DNA from: Lineus longissimus
Lineage: Eukaryota; Nemertea; Pilidiophora; Heteronemertea; Lineidae
Assembly (NCBI RefSeq): GCF_910592395.1
Contig: NC_088315.1
Coordinates: forward strand, 6,698,501 to 6,762,500
DNA length: 64,000 nt
Direction of reading: 5' to 3'
Shown here: in pieces, positions 53,984-64,000 of the stretch
Layout: each line of letters begins with the position of its first letter
Position numbering within the stretch: position 1 is the first letter of the stretch
Position numbers and translations under genes: made by a program
The notes under the pieces: generated by a model
Told to the model about the DNA's origin: nothing
What the model saw: only the letters and a program-made list of their open reading frames with translations
The model's database searches: none

Positions 53984-56900
53984 TAAAGTTCAATGTCAAA
54001 GGAAAGAATTTCAGCGGATTAAGGATATGATCTTTGAGGTATTGACGGCCATGGCCTCTATAGAACCATATACATTGTACCATGATAGTAATACGTCAGA
54101 ATACAATCAGCCGGACTCTCCTTTGGGAGGACATTTTCTTCTTCTGCATCGGTAGTCAACTTCAGATAAGACTGTCTGTAAGAGACACGCATTCAAATCT
54201 GTCTTCGCCATCGCAATTTATTTTTTAATATCCAAGAGAAAGAAATTGGTATCATCAGCGTTTTTATTTACTTTGTCTCAAATATCAACATCACGTTCAA
54301 ATCTCGTTCCATATCCGAGTTGACGTGACCCGACTCAAACATATCAAGCAAATACAGTGCGTCGATCAACAAGTTTCTGTCCCTTCGGCGCAAGACAGTA
54401 AGACAGCTCACGAGTAATTAGGGTACCAGGGCATCGCGTATCATTGATAGATTTTATTCTTATGGCCGCTCATGCGATTAGTCGAGATCTCGTCAGTGTC
54501 ATACGTCATGCGCTCTTGTCGAGTATTGAAAGGGAAGGACTTCAAATTGAAGTGGGTGTTCCGGGTGCTCGATATCACTTCAGAGAGACGTAAATGGAAA
54601 CCATTTCCTAGATTAGAATCGATTTCCCATCTGAGACTTCAATTTGAATTTCATTCATGTTCTTCTTTTAAATATCGTTCTAATGTGAACAGGTAAACTG
54701 AGTAGCGTCAGAGAAATGAAAATGGCGGCATTTTATTTCATTCTAAAATCCTGTACCGAATATTGCATCAATGAACAGTAGTGCATTTTTTAGAATTGGA
54801 AACTTCAGGTGTTCAGTTTTTTTCGAAGGCGATTTCATATGCTTATTGAAATTTCCTTGAGGCCGGATGGTATGGCTGTTGAAGTTCCGGTCACTGAACC
54901 ATCAACCAATACTTTACTCGCCTACTAAATGGTTTACACATGTCGCCAATCTCCCTTCGTGATTTCATTAACTTGTAATACCTTGGATGTACTCTGATGG
55001 CTATGTATACCCAGGCGATCAGCTAAAGAGACGGATGTCCTAAAGTGTATCATCCGCTGGCCGTCGCGTCTGTTCGAGCTAGACTATGGGTTACCTTTAC
55101 GTTACTGCTGAACAGTTCCCTTGCCAAATAAAATGCAACGAAAATGTAAAAAAACAATGGTAGTTATAATAATGTTCCGGGTTTATTTCCGAGAAGATGC
55201 CTTGCGATGCACTCAGCTGATGAGAAGAGAGTTGCCAAAGTTCATGATATAGCACTTCGTTAGTCATCACGTCCATTACAAATGGATTAAAGAGAAACCA
55301 ATGTAAAAAAATTCGTGAAATGGCTTATTTTGTTTTTGGCGTTGGTTGTCATCAAAATCCTCATATCAAATGTGCTCGAGTTGGATCCACTACATGGCGA
55401 AGAATTGAGTTATATGACTTGTTCGACTTCCACATTTGGGGAGGTTCCTGGAAGAGATTTTGGAAGAATGCCTAAAGAAACAACTCTCCCCACTGTACCC
55501 GATGACGCTTGGCTTTTACCATAACTTACATGGAGCACTACACAGTTTATAGCACACAGTATAATCGTTCATGTGTCAATTTTCCTGTTCAGACACAAAT
55601 AAATCACCACAAAACGCGCAGTGAAAGTAGGGGACTTAGTACGTAAACAATCTCTGAATCTTCTCAGGAAAACCTATTTTCTCCACTGTATCTTTAAGCG
55701 CCACAAAATGTCAATTTCTCTAATGAGCTTTTCGTCTTTGATGAAATATTGGTTTTAAGTACATGCACATGTATACTCCTGTACATCCTATACGTCAAAC
55801 ATACATTTAACTCGCCTATTCATTTCGTCATTGACACATGATGGACTGCGATACATTGTACATGTATGTGTTCTTTGTGTGAAACAGTTACCTTAAGACA
55901 ATGCGTCCCAGAACGCCAATGCAATTAACGCAGAATTGATTAGTTATTTCTGAAGACACATGAAAACAGATTTATCCTTTATGGTTCCAACGTTGACAAC
56001 ATCTAAAGCATGAGAATATCAAAATGATAATCTCATGCTTTAGAACAAAAATTAGATGTTGTTCAACAATTATGTCTAGATTTACAAAATTTAAATGTCA
56101 GATTAACAAGACTTAGATGATTTTCGATTTTAGTCTAGATTTACACGTTTGATGGTGGCCGAACTGAAGAATAAATAAAGATGAAGTGTTTAACCCCCAC
56201 GGACAGGAAGAATGCCTGCTGTAAGAAAAATTCCACAAGATGCAATTTAGCATTTTAAATGGTATGCAACCAATTACAAGCCATGCGCGCACTTTCGATT
56301 AGTTTTCAACCAAATGCACAACCTGTAAAGATCGCCTGCTGACTGATATCAAAACTCTTAAAATGTCATCTAAACATCTTTTCTACCATTTAATAGGATG
56401 TCGTGTGATTGGTAATATCATTCTTCATATTCATTATTGGGCTATGAACCCGATTATGAGACTGACACAGGACAATAGATCACATGGGAATGCCTATAAA
56501 TTTGAATAAAGAAATTTATTTCAGTGTAGAATAATAAACCATATTGATTTGAAATTTACGACAACATATCTGAGACGGACCTTTTTGTGATATTGCATTG
56601 GAACGATCTAATGATCAGAATAGAGAAAAAATCGTAAGTAATAGCAAAACTACCAGAAAAATCCGATGTTTGCCTGACATTTGGTTGATCAAACAATGCC
56701 ATTATTCCCATTTGCAAATGATGCAATCATGTCTTATAATAAGAAATCGCTCTTCATGTTCTGACTTTCTTTTTGTTATTACCTAGAACTGGTGATGCGG
56801 AGATTGCGGATAAAAGAAAAACTATACAGTTTCCATTTCCAAAGTTACATTTAGTGAGATATTCTTTAATTCTTGGTTCGTGCTGGTAATTTTCAAGACA

Positions 56901-59900
56901 TAACCATCCGTTTCAGACCTTATGGTGTTTATGTCTCCTTTTACCATCATTGCCAAACATTTATTTTCCCTACATGGTGTATCAATGATAACACACTCTG
57001 AATTTATACCTGTCCTTTTTGCCATGTTATATTTGAAAACTTTCACATATACGACAAAAAGATCAAACTCAAAGCAATGGTATAGTGGAGTTGAAAAAGT
57101 GGTAAATCTGAACATTGATGATTATGTTTTGACTACTTCCTGTTCACTCAGACAAGCTGCGTCCTGTGTGGGCGATCCTATGCAATTTTACGACATATAA
57201 TTGCCTGAGAAAAAGCCAAATAACGATCATACTGTTTCTTAATTTTAATATTCTTTGAGAAAGAAAAGAAAGGAAAGAGAAATGAAAGAAATTCTGCAGG
57301 GTTCATCGAACCCAAATCAAGTATTTCAACCACAATCTTGACAACAACGACCCCCACGAAACTTCTTTCCGAGTGGACGATACGGGTAAACCGACAGAGG
57401 CTAATAAATGTAATATTCTGGAAATAAAAACCCTTTAGGTTTTAATCTCTAGAGGTTTTTCTGTTCATTGATATTATTTGAAGGTTGTCGATCGTGGTAA
57501 AATCCTTCAAGCTTTTTCAAGAGCTTAAAAAACGTTTACTTTTTGAGAATGATGGGATGTGTAATTAAATGGCGTCCAGGTGATGTAAAGCAAATTAGTT
57601 TAACTCGAGGGCGATGACGTAAATAATGAAGTAAACCATCATTCTTAAGGTGGTGATTAGCTGATAATGAAATGAGAAAGCCAACAGCTGTTAATGCATC
57701 TATCAACCACTCTGTATATATAAGGAAAGCATTAAATTTAGAAATCTATTTTACTTAACACCAATGGAGCATGCACTTGTTGTATTAAAACCATTCATTG
57801 CGTTTAGTTCATTTAATTTCATGCTCATTCAGCAAATGCAACTTCTATTTGCGTTTAACTTGCGCGGTGTGGTAGCTCATTGTTGACAACGAAGCCAGTA
57901 AATTGGCAGAGAATTGATTCAATTTTCGCTAAATGATTTTCAGCAGAAACTAGATGAACCGTAATGTCTGCAACTTCAACTTATTGAGAGGGTAAAAAGT
58001 AGAAGTGCTCGAGTTAAGTGGTTTGATTTTGTACGCGCTTGGTTTGGTTGTAAACCTTAAGGCGACGAAGCTGATCGTTGCTGAGACATTACAATATTGT
58101 ACACTCGAGCCGGTTGCGGCGCAATGTGTTGGATGCCGTTGTACACGTACATGTACCGCGATTGTATTCGAGTAACGGAAGGCTTGGATTTAAAGAAAGG
58201 AAAGGCTCTATGAAAGCGTTCACTCGTAAGCATTGCGACCAAAGACGCAGTTCGTCATATGTGGCTATTCTTACGTTACCGTCGTCATCATTCTTCAAAT
58301 AAAAATTGCCAAGTCGCATTAATTGTAACTGCGCATGTGCGACCGAATCTCACGTAAGAATAGCCTGCGAGGAATGGCCTGGTTTACGGATACGCAAGAA
58401 GAAGCAACGCAATACATTTTTCTTAACCCACCGCTTCCCACGCCCTTCATGACAACTACCATCATCATAGCTGCTCCAATATTGAAATCGTATTTTTTTA
58501 ATCACCAGCGAACTTTCAATCATGCGAGGGAGGAGAATGCAAGACTGTCACTTCTACTACACTACCTTTGCGAACAACGTCACTAATACGAGGTACAAAA
58601 TACAATAAAAACTCCTCTTGCTCATCACAGTTAAGTTAACTTTCTTATCAATGCGACAGGTGTTGATGAATAATGGAAACACGCAATATTACTTGGTATT
58701 GAGATTCTCTGGGCGTTCTATCTGGATTACTACCTAATCTCCTGGGCGTCGTAGCATTTTGACAGATTCACTTTATGCAATTGTTGTCATACATTTACGT
58801 ATTTACGAAATAGCGCAGGCGATGTTTCAAAAACTGACGGAGATTGTATAATCGGTACCTTCGTCCCGAAGTAGTTTAAAACGATGATTAGAACCCCTTA
58901 ATTTCCCTTTTCTCATCTCACTGAAGTTAAATCTCATATCATTGCGACAGGTGTTGATAAATAATGGAAACATCCTACGTGGAAATGAAACACTTCGACA
59001 GATTCCGTGATAAGTTTCGTGCAACAGGTGAGCCTTGCGCCATGGATCGGGCTTGTGTCATTGTTCTTTGGCTCCACATACGCTTAAGCTTTGATTTAAT
59101 GTATTGAAACGTAACCGATAAACATATTCCAGTGTGCGTTGACAAAACGTATTGTATTGATAGTTCGTTTCTACTTGTGTTGTCAGTCAAAACCAGACAT
59201 GTGCCAGAGCCACACAGTCTCGGTGTCACGCCATCCAAACTTGTTGCGATTGGTCCTATATGATAATCACTACACCTGGACATCATCACACGCCCTCTTA
59301 CACACCGACGTTTGGGCTGACGAAAAAGGGCCAGTCAACATGCAACCAACCCCATTCCTAGACAGTGCACGAAGCGCATGTCAAGATTTTGACGTTACAC
59401 GCTTGTGGCTTTATCATATAGATTTACTGTTCGAGGTCTTAATCATTGGGCTGGCTCAGCAACCTCGCTTCCTATTTACTTGTATAGTGCCATCCGAAAT
59501 ATAAAGTTCTGACGTCATAATCATGCTTAGTAGATATCAGATACAAACTCCAATGCATCTTTTTATTCTATTGCTAATTCTGCACGTGTGTGCCCATTGT
59601 CAGAAAACTTTCGACGTCGAGATTTGAATTTCGAATTCGAGTTTTGTATTTCAAAGTCATGTTTTGAATTTTGAAGTTGTGTTTCGAATGAGTCTGGGCT
59701 TTCGTATAACAGAGAGAAAACCTGGGCACACGGTATGCTGAAACGTGACTGCTGCGTCTGTAATGTGTTCGCTTCTGAAGATTAGGAAAGTGGTCTGTCC
59801 GTCGCCAGAAGTCGAGAATCATCTTGACTTGTTTTTATGTCAACATCACATGACACTTGCTGTCTCGACTGTGTACTCAAATGCCAATGCATCACTCACG

Positions 59901-60188
59901 GTATCGCTCATTTCGATGTGTTTGAAATCATTCCTTAGGATAAACATCGGACGATTGTTCCAGGGGATCCCGGACGTAATTGTTCTCATTGAAATATCAA
60001 TCATAGTGTCATATACGATCCGTTTTATGATGGATTTCAGGCGATTAAGATCTATTTTCTTCCGCCTCCACATAGAAGGATTCCATCGAAATTTAAGTGG
60101 ATTATACTTAGTATTGCGTCTGTATTCTTTTTCACGTGGCAAAGTCCGTGAGCGATCGATGCAGCTTGCAGAATCTTTCGCACCGTAC

Positions 60189-60207
60189 TATATATATATA
60201 TATATAT
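60189..60207 (+). repeat. (TA)n microsatellite
   Basis: About nine TA units in a row. Confidence 0.9.
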
Positions 60208-60878
60208 GGATAATGGAACGGATATGTCAGTGCCAGCAATCGCCAATGCACCTAAAAGGCAATTAAAGGGCCTGTTGCCAGAACTATTGTGTGTTTCCCA
60301 ATATTAGTTGCCCTTCGCCCGGTGAGACAGACCCGATACAAAGAATGTTGATTGTACGCATTGTCTCCAGTGCATACATCCCATTTATCAAGCTTCCTTT
60401 GTCAATAAACCACTTGTTGTCCTCATGTATTCGTACACAAACCTATGATCTTGAATCAGGGACACATCATAGGTAGCAAATAAGAAAGACTGAGAGCAAT
60501 TCAATTGTTTTATCAAATTCTTTATTCACCTGTCCTTTGACATTCCTGATAAGGGAAGCGTACACAGGAATTTGTAAAATGTTGGGATGATTTCAACGAC
60601 ATGCCTTTTGGCGCATCCTTTGGCATTGAGGCACCAAACAGTCAAAGACTTCTATGAAATTGACACGAAGCTGGAACATGGTGTCATGACCATCGGATAA
60701 ATTAGTGTTATCACCCACTGTCAATCCAAATTTTCAATGACACCAAACGATCATGTGCATAATAGTTCTCTTTTTTTCGACTGTTTCAACGGTCTTCGAT
60801 TGGTGAACTATAGTATCATAAGATACTTGGTAAGCAACCCAATGACCTTTCTCGGAAAGGGAAAGAGTGCCTATCTTA

Positions 60879-60973
60879 TTATGAGGTCAACTTTTCGACT
60901 AATATGAGGTCATGGTCGAAACTGATATGAGGTCATGGTCACAACTGATGGTAGACCATGGTCACAACTGACA
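60879..60973 (+). repeat. About 24-bp degenerate tandem repeat, four copies
   Basis: Copies share TATGAGGTCATGGTCaaACTGA with changes: 60880 (TTATGAGGTCAAC), 60903 (ATATGAGGTCATGGTCGAAA), 60926 (TATGAGGTCATGGTCACAAC) and 60952 (TAGACCATGGTCACAACTGA). Confidence 0.75.
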
Positions 60974-63900
60974 AGACAGAGCCAGATCTCACCATTTCAA
61001 ACAAAATGTATCCGCCGAGTTCGTTATTAAGTCAAACGCATCCCAAATACACACCTGTCTTGACGAGACTATAGCTAACCGCAAACCACTTTAACGTCCG
61101 TGGGGAATCTGACACTGAGTGGAAAATGCGTTTTAATGGGATAGTTTTACTGATAATCACTGAAAAAGGAATTCATTTAGGGTACTCGAAATTCTTTTTG
61201 GGGCTTGGAATTATTTTAGGTTACTAGGAACTTAGGGTTAAAATTAATACTAAAAGGTATACCAAGCATTTCATTGAGTCCTCAGTCCCCAGAGCATTTA
61301 TGCTTTTGCAACTAGTTCATTGTCTGGCTTGTAGTTTCTACCGCTTTAGTATTGTATCTGGAATACAGATGGACGTATCTTCTTCATCGTGGAGAAGGCC
61401 TTTGATATTTCGCGAAAAGTTGGATTATCATACATGCAGCACATACTGACATGTGTTGGTCATGTTCGCAGCCTGCAATATACGTCCTTCACAATGGTGT
61501 GACGTTCTGTATCCTTTTTCCTCGATCGCAGCCTTTCAATCAGCACTCAACGGATTAAGGTCGCCTAATCTTTAGCAACGTCATTTACCATCCAAAAATC
61601 ACTCTACCAAAGAACATCAAGAAAGGTAACATGCATAAGTCATGCTCTCTACCCACGTAAAGAAGGTAGCGCACTGACAACATTTCAGGAAAATGTATAC
61701 AACATTCTTGGTTGCAACAAATGATGCATAGTGTGTACAGAGGAAAATGCATGTTTTGTAAAAATGTTGCAGATTTAAAGCAGGTTCTTCATTTTAATAT
61801 GTAAAGGCCTATGTAATATTATAATCTCGCTGACAGCGTTCTGCTAAATTTACAAAATCCAGAACGGATATTCAGCGAAGATGCACGCGTTGACCACAAT
61901 GTTATACCAAATTGAGCCTGTAGCCATGAAAGTAAAGATGTCTCGTCACCTAATTGGGCCACAGCATCATGACAAAGAAACCATTATCCGCGGTATCACT
62001 TTCGATTAGTCGGAGTCTGCTTTTTGTGTGATATAGTTCAGATGCCAAACACGAGATCGTAGAACAGTCGATGGAGAGGCAGCGTACAATTGTTAGGTAC
62101 AGTTAACCTGAAACGCATTGATACAAGTTTCCAAACTGTATAATGTGTAGGTATTTGTATAGGCCTTTAGCGATCAGTATGACCTTTATACCTCGGTAAC
62201 CATTCAGCTAAGCATGTATCGTGTCTTCGTTTTACAAGAAAAAAGAGCGCGCCATTTCGCTAGACAAATGACTAGTAAGGCGTCCATCTTTGACCTTGAC
62301 CCAGCCTTGACCTTGATCTTGAATAACCCCAAAACAATATTTCACTCACGAAGCATGAAATAGCGTTTTGTTGCTCGAAAATTTGCCATTAACGAAAAAC
62401 GCACGCTGAGGCGTTTACCGGGCAGAAAGTATGGATTCAGTGACAATTTTGCTCCATTATTGCAGTCGTGATAATCACCTAATCGTGAGGATCGTGGTGG
62501 AATATGGCATAATCACAGCGGCAAAGTCTCTTGAGGGATCAATTTGATTCGTCCCCTGTTTTGTCGTTTTGACCACATGCACTGCATCGCCAGATGATCA
62601 TTAAAAAAAAAATTCACGGCGGTATGCAAAATAATCGACATTGCAAAGCTTTTTTTGTTTCGGTGAAATCAATGGTTGTACTGACGCGGACTTTCATTAT
62701 CACAATATCTTCTACAGGTAGGTTTGGTGTATCGAAAGCACTCCGTAGAATGTAAGGGTAGAATGACTAAAACGATTCGCGAACTTACTTACTCCGACTG
62801 AGACTTAATGACAAGGATATTGTGTTGTACAGATGAAGCTCTATATAATTACGAGCGAGTAGACTTAGCAGACGTAATTACGTTATTATACATCAGATCT
62901 CTTCATTTCATATGAAACAATTGATTAGCCTAAGACATTAAACGAAACTACAGACTATCTATAACCATACGCATGTACAAGTGATGAATTCATATGCGTA
63001 ATCAATTTGCACGCAAACTTAAAATTTGATGGCATGATACCCATGATAGCTTTGGGCACAAAGTCATATTCGACGCCTACTTTTAATCGTGCGAATAATA
63101 CAGGCTCAGACATATCCAGCGGTTTATTAGGGGGCTCCTTACACGCATACCTCATCAGATAGCGTTCGATTACCTATTAATTTGTTATAAAATCTCGTAA
63201 ATGCAGATGATGTATTTCGAGAAATATTATAGCATGTTTTTTTGTTGTTTTGCGAAATCATAAAACTCAGATAGGAGGGAGGGGAGCAGCGGCTTCTGTC
63301 ACACACAGTCGCCGCAAGTGTTTTTCACCCCTTTTAACTACGACAAAAATCTGAGTCACGTCCTCTGGTTTCTTATAATAGCATTCGCCCACGAATTATA
63401 TCTCTCACTATCAAAAGCCTGGCAAAAGTCATTAAATGTTTTCGACATACCGTAAATCTCCTCTTTGCAAAGAAAAGGTGACCAACGACACGACATTACG
63501 GTAATCATATCTCACATGAAAACATTAGAAGAAAAAGTAACTCCAGTGGTTTGAATTCGGTGTAAGATTATGTTGGATAAACCGATTCGGGTCTCGGAGG
63601 ATATGTCCGGAAGAACATTTTTGCTGGAAGGCATGATGAAATAGTTGATATTTGCCAAGTACTCAGTAAAAGCTACGACACCAAGATTAAGCTCTATCAA
63701 AGTAAATAATGGTAAAAAGGAACCATGGCTGACGAACTCGCACATTTTTGTAGTTGTTAAGGCAGCGAGCTGTTGATTGTCTTATTTGTTGGTACCCGTT
63801 GAAGCAACTGATAGAAGATATTTGATATTTGCCAGACAACTAACTCATAAAGGTAATCATCATTAAGTAAAAACCATCCATCAATAATAATGCTTTATGT

Positions 63901-64000
63901 TTTCAGACATCCCTTTTTTAGATATTATGCGCGTAATAATGCAGTATCATTCTGGGAGAGCGGGATATTGACATTCTTGAAAGCGATAACCTTCGGAAAG
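60974..64000. other. No gene seen to the end of the window
   Basis: AT-rich. The only clear structure is a pair of TGACCTTGA sites at 62291-62299 and 62308-62316. No coding exon recognised. Confidence 0.4.
62291..62316 (+). promoter_or_regulatory. Paired TGACCTTGA sites (SF-1/ERR/FTZ-F1 half-site type)
   Basis: Two exact copies of TGACCTTGA, the complement of TCAAGGTCA, with starts 17 bp apart. TCAAGGTCA is the extended monomer site of NR5A and ERR nuclear receptors. Binding here is only inferred. Confidence 0.3.

Larger units (their letters stand above)
52745..60878. other. No gene seen
   Basis: AT-rich DNA with the small MITE copy at 53911-53983. ORFs of up to about 170 codons occur but lack ATG or splice context, or fit chance expectation. 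Confidence 0.4.

Noticed and set aside
54472-54696. 74-codon plus ORF from a true ATG ending at a GTAAAC site
   Set aside because: Composition is not clearly coding, the donor is weak and no partner exon was found.
55315-55524. 69-codon ORF with a hydrophobic, signal-like start
   Set aside because: The frame begins at GTG, has no in-frame ATG before the hydrophobic stretch, and no acceptor is visible. It cannot start translation as it stands.
56822-57115. 97-codon minus-strand ORF with protein-like composition
   Set aside because: No splice sites or promoter, and the opposite strand is open as well. About a dozen ORFs of this length are expected by chance in the window.
59766-60266. Longest unexplained plus-strand ORF, about 166 codons from its first ATG
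   Set aside because: It runs through a (TA)n microsatellite, shows no known domain, and its minus strand is open too. By a rough estimate from the base composition, an ORF of this size in 64 kb is only mildly unexpected.

Overview
The window is animal nuclear DNA: roughly 60% A+T, with two dense multi-exon genes that use GT-AG introns. The self-complementary words TACATGTA and TAGGCCTA recur many times. That habit, the frequent short dispersed repeats and the vertebrate-like intron density suggest a marine invertebrate deuterostome or lophotrochozoan (echinoderm, hemichordate, cephalochordate, mollusc or brachiopod). I cannot pick the phylum from this sequence alone.

Layout. (1) 1-2,760: no gene seen. 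(2) About 2,760-22,882, minus strand: a complete orthologue of CKAP5 (XMAP215/ch-TOG), the TOG-array microtubule polymerase. I could chain 34 coding exons with matching phases from the ATG at 22,826 to the stop at 4,938, giving 2,016 aa (human: 2,032 aa). A long 3' UTR probably follows. (3) 22,883-24,486: a shared head-to-head upstream region. (4) 24,512-28,469, plus strand: a complete orthologue of POLR1F (RPA43, an RNA polymerase I subunit) in four coding exons, 1,068 aa, with a lysine-rich tail about three times longer than expected. Its first 3' splice site lies in a 61-bp tandem triplication. (5) 28,830-64,000: about 35 kb of gene-poor DNA. It holds one likely orphan 3'-terminal coding exon (minus, 30,444-30,711) and one likely first exon with a TATA box and signal peptide (plus, 43,059-43,188). 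It also holds a 5'-truncated LINE, a tRNA-derived SINE, MITE-like elements, several dispersed repeat families, tandem duplications and degenerate microsatellites.

The two main genes serve different basic processes: spindle and microtubule growth (CKAP5) and rRNA transcription in the nucleolus (POLR1F). Nothing in the sequence shows that they act together; sharing an upstream region may simply help both be expressed in growing cells. I saw no bacterial-type system, CRISPR array or operon. The most unusual points are the triplicated splice acceptor of POLR1F, its very long tail with repeated basic modules and two PCNA-box-like motifs, and the two orphan exons in the downstream 35 kb.
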